Shown one piece after another: positions 52,507 to 63,755 of a DNA stretch of 64,000 bases (positions are counted from its first letter, which is position 1; the number at the start of each line of letters is the position of its first letter). This DNA comes from Mycolicibacillus koreensis. Lineage in GTDB: Bacteria; Actinomycetota; Actinomycetes; Mycobacteriales; Mycobacteriaceae. Below the pieces are notes generated by a model. It was not told where the DNA came from. It did not search any database and was given only the letters and a program-made list of their open reading frames with translations. The position numbers and the translations under genes are program-made. The DNA lies in the NCBI RefSeq assembly GCF_002104795.1, contig NZ_NCXO01000002.1:119514-183513 (forward strand), in the 5' to 3' direction.

Positions 52507-53457
52507 ATGAGGCTGAGTGCGCGGATGCCGCAGCTCTCCGCGTTCGAGGTGCTGCTGGCGGTGGCCCGCACCGGCAGCCTCGGCGCGGCGGGCCGCGAAC
52601 TCTCGCTGACCCAGCAGGCCGTGTCGGCGCGGCTGACGTCGCTGGAATCGCAGGCCGGGGTGCAACTGGTGGTCCGCACCGCGCGCGGGTCACGGCTGAC
52701 CGCGGCCGGGGTGGTGGTGGCCGAGTGGGCCGACCGGCTGCTCGACGTCGCTCACCACGTCGATGCCGGGCTGGCGTCGCTGCGCACCGAGAGCCGCCAG
52801 CGGGTCACGGTCGCGGCGAGCCTGACCGTTGCCGAGCATCTGATGCCGCGATGGCTGGTGTCGCTGCGGACCGCGGCCGCCCGCCACGGCACCACCGCGC
52901 CCCAGGTGGTGCTCACCGCCACCAACAGCGACCACGTCATCGCGGCGGTCCGCGACGCGACCGCCGACCTCGGGTTCATCGAGAGCCCGGGGGAGCCGGG
53001 CGGGCTGCGCAGCCGGCTCGTCGCCCGCGACGAGCTGGTGGTGGTCGTCCCACCCGATCACCAATGGGCCCGCCGCACCACCGCGGTCGGCGCCGCCGAA
53101 CTCGCCGACACCCCGCTGGTCTGCCGCGAACCCGGTTCGGGGACACGGGATTCGTTGACGGTGGCGCTGCAGGCCGCGCTCGGTGCGACCACGCCGGTGG
53201 CCGACCCGGTGCTGGAGTTGTCCTCGGCCACCGCGGTGCGCGGCGCGGTGCTCGCCGGGGCCGGGCCGGCGGTGATGAGCCGGCTGGCCGTGGCCGAAGA
53301 CCTCGCCGTCGGGCGGCTGCGTCCGGTCGCGGTGGCCGGGCTGGACCTGCGTCGCGAGCTGCGCGCGATCTGGCTCGGCGGGCGCACCCCGCCGGCCGGC
53401 GCCGTCCGTGACCTGCTGGCCCACATCGCCGCGCTCGGGCCCCCTGCCTCGCCGTAG
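52507..53457 (+). CDS. LysR-family transcriptional regulator
   Basis: 316 residues from ATG 52507. N-terminal HTH with VARTGSLGAAGRELSLTQQA and VSARLTSLESQAGVQLVVRT, then a substrate-binding domain. LysR genes often control the divergent neighbour, here the valine-catabolism operon, but the intergenic palindrome looks more TetR-like than LysR-like (no T-n11-A box noted). Regulatory target unproven. Confidence 0.88.
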   Translation: MRLSARMPQLSAFEVLLAVARTGSLGAAGRELSLTQQAVSARLTSLESQAGVQLVVRTARGSRLTAAGVVVAEWADRLLDVAHHVDAGLASLRTESRQRVTVAASLTVAEHLMPRWLVSLRTAAARHGTTAPQVVLTATNSDHVIAAVRDATADLGFIESPGEPGGLRSRLVARDELVVVVPPDHQWARRTTAVGAAELADTPLVCREPGSGTRDSLTVALQAALGATTPVADPVLELSSATAVRGAVLAGAGPAVMSRLAVAEDLAVGRLRPVAVAGLDLRRELRAIWLGGRTPPAGAVRDLLAHIAALGPPASP

Positions 53458-53593
53458 AGGCGCCCCGGCCGCACCCCGGCCACAAGCCCACCTTGTGCCC
53501 CGCCAAGAACAGCACCCCTACCGGTGGCCGCGATGGTTCGGCAGCATCGGGTTCGGCGTCACCGGGCGCCAGGGACCGAGTGAGGCGACGGAC

Positions 53594-54655
53594 ATGAGCG
53601 ACTACCGCTGGGCGGTTGTGGGAGCGGGGCCGGCGGGCATCGCCGCGGTGGGGCGCCTGCTCGACCACGGTGTGGCCGCGTCGACCATCGCCTGGATCGA
53701 CCCGGAGTTCGTCGTCGGCGACTTCGGGGGGAAGTGGCGCGCGGTGCCCAGCAACACCACCGTCGCGCATTTCCTCGACTACCTCACCGCCTCCCCGGCG
53801 TTCGGCTTCAGCGCTGCCGCGGGATTCCCGCTGAGCTCGCTGGACCCGCACCAGACCTGCCCGCTGGGCTTGGTCGCCGACCCGCTGCAGGCGATCACCG
53901 AGCGGCTGGGTGCGCGGGTGTGCGCCCTGCGCACCGTCGTGACCCACCTGGCGCTGCGCGAGCGACGCTGGGTCCTCGACCTCGATCTCGACCACAAGGC
54001 GGGCGCCGCGGCCGGAGCCGGGTCGATCACCGCCGACAACGTGATCCTGGCGATCGGGTCGGTGCCCACCCGCCTGCCCGGCGTCGCCGCGCCGGAGATC
54101 CCGCTGGACACGGTGCTCGACCCGCAGAAGCTGGCCGCCGAGCCGCTGGACGGTGCGACCGTCGCGGTGTTCGGTTCCTCGCATTCGGCGATGATCGCGC
54201 TGCCGAACCTGCTGGACACCGCGGCTGCCACGGTGATCAACGTCTACCGCAGCCCGCTGCGCTACGCGGTGGCGCTGCAGGACTGGACCGTCTACGACGA
54301 CACCGGCCTCAAAGGCCACGCCGCACACTGGGCGCGGGAGAACATCGACGGCACACCCCCGCCGCGGCTGCGCCGCTACCACGTCGACGACCCGGCCTTG
54401 CCGGCCGCACTGCGGCGCTGCGACCGCGTCGTGCACACGGTCGGATTCGTTGCCCGCAGCATCGCCTCGACGCCGCCGGTGCCGGCCTACGACCCGGCCA
54501 CCGGCATCCTCGCGCCCGGGCTGTTTGGGGTGGGCATCGCCTACCCCGAGTACTGGGTCGACCCGCTGGGCTCGGGGCAGTACCGGGTGGGGTTGCGCAA
54601 ATTCATGCAGCGGCTGGATACCGTCATGCCGCTGTGGCTGCGCTACGGCCCCTGA
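53594..54655 (+). CDS. FAD/NAD(P)-binding oxidoreductase of unknown substrate
   Basis: 353 residues from ATG 53594. N-terminal FAD motif WAVVGAGPAGIAAVGRLL and a second Rossmann-like motif TVAVFGSSHSAMIAL in the middle. The organisation recalls pyridine nucleotide-disulfide or flavin monooxygenase-like proteins. No close functional match recognised. Its end overlaps the convergent rmlC by 13 bp. Confidence 0.65.
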   Translation: MSDYRWAVVGAGPAGIAAVGRLLDHGVAASTIAWIDPEFVVGDFGGKWRAVPSNTTVAHFLDYLTASPAFGFSAAAGFPLSSLDPHQTCPLGLVADPLQAITERLGARVCALRTVVTHLALRERRWVLDLDLDHKAGAAAGAGSITADNVILAIGSVPTRLPGVAAPEIPLDTVLDPQKLAAEPLDGATVAVFGSSHSAMIALPNLLDTAAATVINVYRSPLRYAVALQDWTVYDDTGLKGHAAHWARENIDGTPPPRLRRYHVDDPALPAALRRCDRVVHTVGFVARSIASTPPVPAYDPATGILAPGLFGVGIAYPEYWVDPLGSGQYRVGLRKFMQRLDTVMPLWLRYGP

Positions 54656-55263
54656 CGGTCGTGCTCGGCGCGCAACCCGTCGACGAAGGCGCGGGTCTGT
54701 GTCCACGACGGCAGCAGCCCCGCCGCCTGCGCCTCGGCGAGGCTCGGGGCGGCGGCGTCGCGCTCGGAGACGATCAGCCGATGCCGGTCGGGCCAGTCGA
54801 TGCCCAGCGCCGGGTCGGTGGCGGCGATGGTGTGTTCGGCCTCGGGGCGGTACGGCGCCGAGCACAGGTACATCACCGTCGAGTCGTCCTGCAGGGCCAC
54901 GAAGCCGTGCGCCAGCCCCTCGGACAGATACACGCTGCGTCGCTCACGGGTGTCGAGAAGCACCGCGTCCCAGTGTCCGAACGTCGGGGAGCCCACCCGG
55001 ATGTCGACGGCGACGTCGAACACTGCCCCGGCCACGCAGGTGACGTATTTGGCCTGGCCGGGCGGCACCGCGGCGAAGTGCAGCCCGCGCAGCACCCCGG
55101 CGGCCGACACCGAACAGTTGGCCTGGCGCAGATCCAGCCGGTGCCCGGCGAACCCGGTGAACTCCCGGTCGGTGAACCACTCGAAGAACACCCCGCGCGC
55201 ATCGCGGTGCTGGCGTGGGGTGATCTCCCACGCGCCCGGGACGGCGAGTTCACGCACGGTCAT
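54643..55263 (-). CDS. rmlC: dTDP-4-dehydrorhamnose 3,5-epimerase
   Basis: 206 residues. Cupin-type RmlC with RGVFFEWF, catalytic His62 in LRGLHFA, and AVDIRVGSPTFG. It makes dTDP-4-keto-rhamnose for the rhamnosyl linker between peptidoglycan and arabinogalactan, an essential mycobacterial wall component. One bp separates it from rmlB; the two are co-transcribed. Confidence 0.93.
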   Translation of the reverse strand: MTVRELAVPGAWEITPRQHRDARGVFFEWFTDREFTGFAGHRLDLRQANCSVSAAGVLRGLHFAAVPPGQAKYVTCVAGAVFDVAVDIRVGSPTFGHWDAVLLDTRERRSVYLSEGLAHGFVALQDDSTVMYLCSAPYRPEAEHTIAATDPALGIDWPDRHRLIVSERDAAAPSLAEAQAAGLLPSWTQTRAFVDGLRAEHDRQGP

Positions 55264-55264
55264 C

Positions 55265-56293
<1,029 letters not shown>

Positions 56294-56303
56294 TCACGTT
56301 TGC

Positions 56304-56367
56304 GTGCGTTTACCCCTTGAACTCAAGGCCGTAAAACGCACCAAAGCGTGCGGCTCGACGCGAGCCG
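56304..56367. repeat. Two hairpins beside a G11 homopolymer
   Basis: Hairpin A: GTGCGTTTAC, inner CCTTGA-AC-TCAAGG, then GTAAAACGCAC (56304-56341, one bulged A). Hairpin B: CGGCTC-n5-GAGCCG (56351-56366). A run of 11 G (56367-56377) follows. These may terminate the minus-strand gene ending at 56389. Confidence 0.5.
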
Positions 56368-56388
56368 GGGGGGGGGGTGACAGGCCGT

Positions 56389-57243
56389 TTACAGGCCCAG
56401 CGGCTCGGCCAGGGCGGTCAACGTCGGCACAAACGCGTCCCAGCCGCCGAGCACCTGGATCGCGACGTGGTCGGCGCCGGCGTCGAGGTGCTCACCGAGG
56501 CGAGCCGCGATCTGCTCGGCGCTGCCGTGGGCGACCATCTCGTCGACCAGCCGGTCGCTGCCGGGTGGGCGGACATCCTCGGCGGTGAAGCCCAGTCGGT
56601 GCCAGTTGTTCACGTAGTTCGACAGGCCCAGGTACATCGCCAGCGCGTCGCGGCCCAGCGAACGTGCCGCCGCGGCGTCGGAGTCGTGGGAGTCGAGCAC
56701 CACCTTGTGCTCCGGGGCCAAAAACACCGTGTTGCCGACGAGTTCGCGGGCCTGCCCGGTGTGCTCGGGTGTGGTCAGGTACGGGTGGGCGCCGGCGCTG
56801 CGCTGCGCGGCCAACTCCAGCACCTTCGGGCCCAGCGCCGCCAGCACCCGGCGGCTGGTGGGCACCGCCGCGGAATCCAGCGCGTCGAGGTAGTCCACCA
56901 GCGCCCGGTAGGGGCTGCGGTAATCCTCGGTGTGCTCGCGGTGGCCGACGCCGATGCCCAGGACGAACCGGCCCGGGTGGGCGTCCTCGATGCGGTGATA
57001 CGACTCCGCCACCTCCGGGGCGGGAGCCGACCAGATGTTGACGATGCCGGTCGCGACCTGCAGCGTCGACGTCGCCTCCAGGATCGGTTCGACGAAGTCG
57101 AGTTCGGCGCCGGGGGAGCCGCCCACCCACAGTGCGCCGTAGCCGAGCTTCTCGACGGTCTGGGCCTGTTCGGCGGTGACCCGGCCGAAGGTCCACACGC
57201 CGTAGCGGCCCAGGTCGGGCTTGAGTGCGATCGCGTCGGTCAT
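56389..57243 (-). CDS. LLM-class F420-dependent oxidoreductase (Rv3463-like)
   Basis: 284 residues, beginning MTDAIALKPDLGRYGVWTFG. Luciferase-like barrel with YGALWVGGSPGAELDFVEP, GRFVLGIGVGHREH and the C-terminal AGADHVAIQVLGG. The gene sits between rmlB and infA, as does Rv3463 in M. tuberculosis, for which F420-dependent reductase activity has been reported; the physiological substrate is unsettled. Confidence 0.85.
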   Translation of the reverse strand: MTDAIALKPDLGRYGVWTFGRVTAEQAQTVEKLGYGALWVGGSPGAELDFVEPILEATSTLQVATGIVNIWSAPAPEVAESYHRIEDAHPGRFVLGIGVGHREHTEDYRSPYRALVDYLDALDSAAVPTSRRVLAALGPKVLELAAQRSAGAHPYLTTPEHTGQARELVGNTVFLAPEHKVVLDSHDSDAAAARSLGRDALAMYLGLSNYVNNWHRLGFTAEDVRPPGSDRLVDEMVAHGSAEQIAARLGEHLDAGADHVAIQVLGGWDAFVPTLTALAEPLGL

Positions 57244-57260
57244 CGGATGGCTCCTCGGGG

Positions 57261-57300
57261 GTCTGTGGTTCGGGTCTGTGTGGTTCGGGTCTGTGGTCGG
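57261..57300 (+). repeat. Imperfect tandem repeat GTCTGTGGTTCGG
   Basis: About three copies (GTCTGTGGTTCGG, GTCTGTGTGGTTCGG, GTCTGTGGTCGGG) lie just upstream of the LLM-type gene and about 150 bp before the infA promoter. Confidence 0.65.
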
Positions 57301-57450
57301 GGACCGCGGCGGGGGATCGGGGTGAGTGGGTCACCGCGCGGCGCGGTGGGGTTCACCCCGGTCTATACCCGACGTCCTGGCAGAATCCAACATCACCGGG
57401 CCGGTGACGCGGCCCGGATCGGTGCCCGCGCGGGTCCCTCGGCACGGATT

Positions 57451-57479
57451 TTGGCCGACGCCGGGGATGCGGGTATCGT
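57451..57479 (+). promoter_or_regulatory. Putative promoter of the infA/alpha operon
   Basis: TTGGCC (57451-57456) and TATCGT (57474-57479) are exactly 17 bp apart. The -35 side matches the rpsJ promoter and the -10 side (GCGGGTATCGT) matches the rpsL promoter. Confidence 0.65.
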
Positions 57480-57649
57480 GGAGCGTCGGTGCGGCCACCG
57501 CGCCGACTCGTTGCGTGCCCTGTCCTGGAAGTCTTCGACGATTCGCAGAATTGATTCGCAGAATTTCCGACCATCGGCTCACGTTTGGGAGTCGGACGGG
57601 GCTGCGCTGACACACCGGAGCAGGCAAAACGGAGGATCGCCGAGAAGTC
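57480..57649 (+). other. infA leader with a perfect 13-bp tandem duplication
   Basis: GATTCGCAGAATT occurs twice in direct succession (57540-57552 and 57553-57565). The stretch 57244-57649 otherwise holds the repeat and promoter above, and no ORF I can support. The infA ATG is preceded by GGAGGATCGCCGAGAAGTC. Confidence 0.7.
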
Positions 57650-57871
57650 ATGGCCAAAAAAGACGGCGCCATCGAGGTCGAAGGCCGAGTGGTTGAGCCG
57701 CTGCCCAATGCGATGTTCCGCATTGAGCTGGAGAACGGACACAAGGTGCTCGCCCACATCAGTGGCAAGATGCGCCAGCACTACATCCGCATCCTCCCGG
57801 AGGACCGGGTGGTGGTGGAGCTGTCCCCCTATGACCTCACCCGAGGTCGCATCGTCTACCGGTACAAGTAA
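57650..57871 (+). CDS. infA: Translation initiation factor IF-1
   Basis: 73 residues forming a single S1/OB domain, beginning [20 protein letters not shown]. It occupies the ribosomal A site during initiation and helps IF-2 and IF-3. First gene of the operon. Confidence 0.98.
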   Translation: MAKKDGAIEVEGRVVEPLPNAMFRIELENGHKVLAHISGKMRQHYIRILPEDRVVVELSPYDLTRGRIVYRYK

Positions 57872-57901
57872 GCAACCAGCGAGAACAGGATCACAACAGC
57901 C

Positions 57902-58015
57902 GTGAAGGTGAACCCGAGCGTCAAGCCGATCTGCGATAAATGCAGGGTGATCCGCCGGCATGGGCGGGTCATGGTGATCTGCTCCGATCCGCGGCACAAA
58001 CAGCGCCAAGGCTAG
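57902..58015 (+). CDS. rpmJ: 50S ribosomal protein L36
   Basis: 37 residues from GTG 57902, starting [19 protein letters not shown]. The zinc ligands CDKC, a later Cys and the His in DPRHKQRQG mark the zinc-binding form of bL36. Too short for many ORF callers. 30 bp after infA. Confidence 0.97.
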
Positions 58016-58079
58016 AGCCCGGGCCCGTCCGGGATCGACCCGCCAGCGACACAACTGAATGCAGACCTCCCAGTACCTG

Positions 58080-58098
58080 TGAGCGGATAGGCCGCTCA
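58080..58098 (+). repeat. Hairpin in the rpmJ-rpsM spacer
   Basis: TGAGCGG-ATAGG-CCGCTCA, a perfect 7-bp stem. The 174-bp spacer also holds ATG-AAG-AAG-TAA at 58166-58177, directly before the rpsM ribosome-binding site (AAGGAA). Possibly a site of attenuation or processing. Confidence 0.5.
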
Positions 58099-58189
58099 TC
58101 GCACGTCCGGACGGAGGCCGGGCCCCGGAGCAGTCGGCCGGGATGGGCTGGGACCAGACCTCCCCATGAAGAAGTAAGGAACGCCACTT

Positions 58190-58564
58190 ATGGCTCGACT
58201 TGTGGGCGTCGATCTGCCGCGTGACAAGCGGATGGAGATCGCGCTGACCTACATCTTTGGTGTCGGCCGCACCCGGTCGCGGGAGATCCTCGCCGCCACC
58301 GGCATCGACAAGGACCTGCGCAGCAAGGACCTCACCGACGACCAGCTGACCCAACTGCGTGACTACATCGAAGGCAACCTCAAGGTCGAGGGTGACCTGC
58401 GCCGCGAGGTCCAGGCCGACATCCGCCGCAAGATCGAGATCGGCTGCTACCAGGGTCTGCGTCACCGTCGCGGCCTGCCGGTCCGGGGTCAGCGGACCAA
58501 GACCAACGCGCGCACCCGCAAGGGCCCCAAGCGCACCATCGCCGGCAAGAAGAAGGCCAGGTAA
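58190..58564 (+). CDS. rpsM: 30S ribosomal protein S13
   Basis: 124 residues, uS13 of the head and subunit bridges. Motifs [34 protein letters not shown] and the basic tail [14 protein letters not shown] are typical. ATG after AAGGAA. Confidence 0.97.
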   Translation: MARLVGVDLPRDKRMEIALTYIFGVGRTRSREILAATGIDKDLRSKDLTDDQLTQLRDYIEGNLKVEGDLRREVQADIRRKIEIGCYQGLRHRRGLPVRGQRTKTNARTRKGPKRTIAGKKKAR

Positions 58565-58567
58565 CCC

Positions 58568-58981
58568 ATGGCAACGAAGAAAACGTCGTCCTCCGCCAAG
58601 AAGGGGCAGAAGTCCCGCCGGCGGGAGAAGAAGAACGTCCCGCATGGTGCCGCCCACATCAAGAGCACCTTCAACAACACGATCGTGACGATCACCGACC
58701 CCGCCGGCAACGTGCTGGCCTGGGCGTCTTCCGGTCACGTCGGCTTCAAGGGGTCGCGCAAGTCGACCCCGTTCGCCGCGCAGTTGGCCGCCGAGAACGC
58801 CGCCCGCAAGGCCCAGGAGCACGGCGTGCGCAAGGTCGACGTGTTCGTCAAGGGCCCCGGCTCCGGCCGGGAGACCGCGATCCGGTCGCTGCAGGCTGCC
58901 GGCCTGGAGGTCGGCGCGATTTCTGACGTCACCCCGCAGCCGCACAACGGCTGCCGTCCGCCCAAGCGGCGCCGGGTCTAA
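58568..58981 (+). CDS. rpsK: 30S ribosomal protein S11
   Basis: 137 residues, uS11 of the platform, with [18 protein letters not shown] and the C-terminal [18 protein letters not shown]. Three bp after rpsM. Confidence 0.97.
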   Translation: MATKKTSSSAKKGQKSRRREKKNVPHGAAHIKSTFNNTIVTITDPAGNVLAWASSGHVGFKGSRKSTPFAAQLAAENAARKAQEHGVRKVDVFVKGPGSGRETAIRSLQAAGLEVGAISDVTPQPHNGCRPPKRRRV

Positions 58982-59005
58982 TCGGGTTCGAGGAGGAGAA
59001 CAAAC

Positions 59006-59611
59006 ATGGCTCGTTACACCGGACCCGCCACCCGCAAATCGCGTCGACTCGGTGTCGACCTGATCGGCGGCGACCAGGCGTTCGAGAAGCGTCCCTACCC
59101 GCCCGGCCAGCACGGCCGCGCCCGGGTCAAGGAGAGCGAATACCGGCTGCAGCTGCAGGAGAAGCAGAAGGCCCGCTTCACCTACGGCGTGATGGAGAAG
59201 CAGTTCCGCCGCTACTACGAGGAGGCCGCCGCCCGCGCCGCCAAGACCGGCGACGAGCTGCTGAAGATCCTCGAGAGCCGGCTGGACAACGTCGTCTACC
59301 GGGCCGGGCTGGCCCGGACCCGCCGGATGGCCCGCCAGCTGGTCAGCCACGGCCACTTCACCGTCAACGGTGTGAAGGTCGACATCCCCAGCTACCGGGT
59401 GTCGCAGTACGACATCATCGACGTGCGGGAGAAGTCGCTGAACACCCTGCCGTTCCAGATCGCCCGCGAGACCGCCGGCGACCGCCCGATCCCCGCCTGG
59501 TTGCAGGTGGTCGGGGAGCGGCAGCGCATCCTGGTCCACCAGCTGCCGGAGCGCACCCAGATCGACGTCCCGCTCACCGAGCAGCTGATCGTCGAGTTCT
59601 ACTCGAAGTAG
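59006..59611 (+). CDS. rpsD: 30S ribosomal protein S4
   Basis: 201 residues, uS4, a primary assembly protein with the S4 RNA-binding domain (ARTRRMARQLVSHGHFTVNG). The N-terminus lacks the zinc cysteines found in some bacteria. RBS GAGGAGAAC. Confidence 0.97.
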   Translation: MARYTGPATRKSRRLGVDLIGGDQAFEKRPYPPGQHGRARVKESEYRLQLQEKQKARFTYGVMEKQFRRYYEEAAARAAKTGDELLKILESRLDNVVYRAGLARTRRMARQLVSHGHFTVNGVKVDIPSYRVSQYDIIDVREKSLNTLPFQIARETAGDRPIPAWLQVVGERQRILVHQLPERTQIDVPLTEQLIVEFYSK

Positions 59612-60790
<1,179 letters not shown>

Positions 60791-60854
60791 CCGCTGTCCG
60801 GTGACGATGCGGTCCGCTGCGGCCGTTGAGGACCCGGACACATTGACAGACACA

Positions 60855-60883
60855 TTGATAAAGGCCCGTCCCGGCCCTACCTG
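60855..60883 (+). promoter_or_regulatory. Possible internal promoter before rplQ
   Basis: TTGATA (60855-60860) and TACCTG (60878-60883) are 17 bp apart. A consensus TTGACA lies 12 bp further upstream (60843-60848), with the direct repeat ACATTGA. Confidence 0.35.
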
Positions 60884-60917
60884 ATACGGGGGTCGGCCCC
60901 ACTGAGGAGAAGTCGCA

Positions 60918-61475
60918 ATGCCCAAGCCCACCAAGGGTCCCCGCCTCGGCGGGTCCTCCGCCCACCAGAAGGCGATTCTGGCGAACCTGGCCACGTCCTT
61001 GTTCGAGCACGGCCGGATCCGGACCACCGAAGCCAAGGCGCGGGCACTGCGGCCCTACGCCGAGAAGCTGATCACCCACGCCAAGAAGGGTGCGCTGCAC
61101 AACCGGCGTGAGGTGCTCAAGAAGATCCGCGACAAGGACGTGGTGCACATCCTGTTCGCTGAGATCGGCCCGCACTTCGCCGACCGCAACGGCGGATACA
61201 CCCGCATCATCAAACTCGAGCCGCGCAAGGGCGACAACGCCCCGATGGCGGCGATCGAGCTGGTGCAGGAGAAGACCGTCACCTCCGAGGCCGACCGGGC
61301 GCGCCGCGCCGCGGCCAAGCAGGCCGCCGACAACGCGCGGGCCAAGACCGCTGCCGAGGAGGCCCCCGAGGAGGCCCCCGAGGAGGCCCAGGAGACTGTA
61401 GCGGCCGCGGAGACCGAGACCGCTGAGGCTGCTGATGGGGCGGCGTCCGAGACGGACGACACCGACGACGCCTAG
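60918..61475 (+). CDS. rplQ: 50S ribosomal protein L17 with acidic tail
   Basis: 185 residues. The bL17 core ([20 protein letters not shown] to about residue 118) lies at the tunnel exit. The rest is an Ala/Glu-rich extension with the repeat [13 protein letters not shown] and no predicted fold, common in mycobacterial L17. RBS GAGGAG. Confidence 0.96.
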   Translation: MPKPTKGPRLGGSSAHQKAILANLATSLFEHGRIRTTEAKARALRPYAEKLITHAKKGALHNRREVLKKIRDKDVVHILFAEIGPHFADRNGGYTRIIKLEPRKGDNAPMAAIELVQEKTVTSEADRARRAAAKQAADNARAKTAAEEAPEEAPEEAQETVAAAETETAEAADGAASETDDTDDA

Positions 61476-61491
61476 AGCGGACCTGAGCGGG

Positions 61492-62346
61492 GTGAGCGAG
61501 CCGACGACCCGGCTGCGCCTCGATCTCGCCTACGACGGCACCGAGTTCGCCGGCTGGGCGGTCCAGGAGGGGCAGCGCACCGTCGCGGGCACCCTGCAAG
61601 AGGCGCTGGCGACGGTGTTCCGCACCCCGCTGCGGCTGGTGGTGGCCGGGCGCACCGACGCCGGGGTGCACGCCGAGGCGCAGGTGGCCCACGTCGACGT
61701 GCCCACCGCGGCGCTGCACCACGGCTATCCGCGCAGCCCGCGGCCCGGGCAGCCCGAATTCCTGCCGCTGGTGCGTCGGCTGGCCCGGTTCCTGCCCCCC
61801 GACGTGCGGGTGCGGTCCATCCGCCGTGCCCCGGCCGGGTTCGACGCCCGATTCGCGGCGCTGCGCCGCCACTACTGCTACCGGCTGTCCACCGCGCCCT
61901 ACGGGGTGGACCCGCAGCAGGCCCGCTATGTCACCGCCTGGGCGCGCGACATCGACGTGGATGCGATGAACGCCGCGTGCGCGCCGCTGCACGGCCTGCA
62001 CGATTTCGCGGCGTTCTGCCGTCACCGCCCCGGCGCCACCACGATCCGTGACCTGCAGGAGTTCACCTGGAGCCGCGCCGATCACCGGGTCAGCGCCCGG
62101 GTGGTCGCCGACGCGTTCTGCTGGAACATGGTGCGCTCACTGGTCGGCGCGGTCCTCGCCGTGGGGGAGGGCCGCCGCGACGGCGGCTGGCTCGCCGGGC
62201 TGCTGACCGTGACCAGCCGGTCCAGCGATTTCGCCGCCGCGCCGGCGCGCGGGCTCACCCTGGTGGGGGTGGACTACCCGCCCGACGACCAGCTTGCCGC
62301 CCGCACCGTCGTCACCCGCGACGTGCGGTGTCGCGACGAGTTGTAG
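61492..62346 (+). CDS. truA: tRNA pseudouridine(38-40) synthase
   Basis: 284 residues from GTG 61492, 16 bp after rplQ. Catalytic Asp56 lies in [32 protein letters not shown] and [19 protein letters not shown] are family hallmarks. It modifies anticodon-stem uridines 38-40. Typical last gene of this operon in mycobacteria. Confidence 0.95.
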   Translation: MSEPTTRLRLDLAYDGTEFAGWAVQEGQRTVAGTLQEALATVFRTPLRLVVAGRTDAGVHAEAQVAHVDVPTAALHHGYPRSPRPGQPEFLPLVRRLARFLPPDVRVRSIRRAPAGFDARFAALRRHYCYRLSTAPYGVDPQQARYVTAWARDIDVDAMNAACAPLHGLHDFAAFCRHRPGATTIRDLQEFTWSRADHRVSARVVADAFCWNMVRSLVGAVLAVGEGRRDGGWLAGLLTVTSRSSDFAAAPARGLTLVGVDYPPDDQLAARTVVTRDVRCRDEL

Positions 62347-62351
62347 CGCCG

Positions 62352-63017
62352 TTACACCCGCCCGGCCACGAACGCGGCGGCCTGGTTGGTCAGCCCCGGC
62401 ACGTAGCCGCTGTGGGCGTCGAAGTCGTCGCCGGCGGAGCAGACCGGGTCCCCGTTGGCGCACAGGTCGATGGTGCGGTTGCCGTAGACCGGGCTGTTCG
62501 ACAGAGGCTGGCCCAGCTTGGCCGACGGGTTGCCGAACACCGCGATCGCCGCGACATGGGAGTCGGTGCCCGGCGGCAGCGGCATCGAGAAGCCCAGCCC
62601 GGGCACCGGGGAGGCGGCGATCACGTCGATGACCGCCGCGCCCTGCGAGTAGCCGCCGAGCACGATCCGGGTGTCCGGGCAGTCGTTGACAGTGCCCTGA
62701 ACGTGCGCACTGGCGTCGTTGGCGCCGTCGGCGGCCGCCCGGAAGTCGTAGCTGGCCGGATAGTTCACCGCGTACACCCCCACCGAGCGGCCCCCCACCT
62801 GGGAGCGCAGGGCGCTGATGAACGCATCCCCGACACGACCCGCCCCCGGGGAGTCGTTGGTGCCGCGGGCGAACACGACCTCGATGTCCGAACACGCCGC
62901 CGAGGCGTTCGGCAGCACCGCGGAGAACGGCGCCGGCAGCAGTGCGGATGCCATCAGCAGCGCTACCGGAGCGACCGCTGCGGCCAGGATGCGGGAACCA
63001 CGACGAAGGATAGCCAC
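62352..63017 (-). CDS. Secreted cutinase-like protein (Culp)
   Basis: 221 residues from GTG 63017. Sec signal peptide (RRGSRILAAAVAPVALLMAS, cleavage near ASAACSD). Catalytic triad Ser124 (GGYSQG), Asp190 (GDPVC) and His202 (AHSGYVP), with disulfide cysteines around. An esterase or lipase acting outside the cell. A minus-strand TAACAT (63029-63024) exactly 6 nt upstream suggests a separate leaderless mRNA. Convergent with truA, 5 bp apart. Confidence 0.9.
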   Translation of the reverse strand: MAILRRGSRILAAAVAPVALLMASALLPAPFSAVLPNASAACSDIEVVFARGTNDSPGAGRVGDAFISALRSQVGGRSVGVYAVNYPASYDFRAAADGANDASAHVQGTVNDCPDTRIVLGGYSQGAAVIDVIAASPVPGLGFSMPLPPGTDSHVAAIAVFGNPSAKLGQPLSNSPVYGNRTIDLCANGDPVCSAGDDFDAHSGYVPGLTNQAAAFVAGRV

Positions 63018-63035
63018 GTCGATATGTTAGCGCAC

Positions 63036-63755
63036 CTAATTGATAAAGCCCTCGGGGGTCAGGTGCGACGGTGCGAGTTTGCCCGCGACGAACGCGGCGG
63101 CCTGGTTGGTGTAGACCGGGATGTAGCCGTCGGTGTGGTCCTTCCAGTCGTTGCCCTCACCCTCGTGGCAGATCGGGTCGCCGGGGTTGCACAGGTCGAT
63201 CGCCTTGGACGCGAACAGCGCGCTTTGACTGGAGATCGGGCCCCCCATGCGGTTGGCGGCGTTGCCGAACACCGCGACCGCGACGACGTTGTCGGCGTAC
63301 TCCGCCGGCAGTGAGGAGCCCCAGTTGATCCCGACCGGGGTGCCGGTGACGATGTCCATCACCGAGGCGCCCTGGGAGTAGCCGCCGAGCACCAGTTGGG
63401 TCTCGGGGCACTTGTCGGCCATGAACTTCACCCGGTTGATCGTGTCGTTGGCGCCGTCACCGCCGCCGAGCTGCAGACGCCCCGCCGGGTAGTTCACCGC
63501 GTAGACGCCGATGTTCTGGCTGGTCTGCTGGCGCAGCGCGTCGACGAGGGCCGCACCGACCCGGCCGATGCCGGGCGCCTCGCTGGTGCCGCGGGCGAAG
63601 ATCACCTCGACGTCGGTGCAGTCGCCGTCGGCCGCGGCCGCCGGCAGGGCGGTCGGGGTGACGAGCAGGAAGCTGATCGCGAGCATCGCCGCGGCCGCCG
63701 AACCGAGGAGGCGGGCGAGGTGCGACGCGGACAAGTTCACAGATTTCACCCTCAC
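63036..63755 (-). CDS. Secreted cutinase-like protein (Culp), coupled to upstream mycosin
   Basis: 239 residues from GTG 63755, chosen because it overlaps the upstream stop (GTGA); ATG 63770 and GTG 63749 are alternatives. Signal peptide with [17 protein letters not shown] and cleavage near AAADGDC. Triad Ser128 (GGYSQG), Asp193 (GDPIC), His207 (DHTDGYIP). Paralog of the next cutinase; the pair corresponds to cut3/cut4 (Rv3451/Rv3452) beside ESX-4. Confidence 0.88.
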   Translation of the reverse strand: MRVKSVNLSASHLARLLGSAAAAMLAISFLLVTPTALPAAAADGDCTDVEVIFARGTSEAPGIGRVGAALVDALRQQTSQNIGVYAVNYPAGRLQLGGGDGANDTINRVKFMADKCPETQLVLGGYSQGASVMDIVTGTPVGINWGSSLPAEYADNVVAVAVFGNAANRMGGPISSQSALFASKAIDLCNPGDPICHEGEGNDWKDHTDGYIPVYTNQAAAFVAGKLAPSHLTPEGFIN

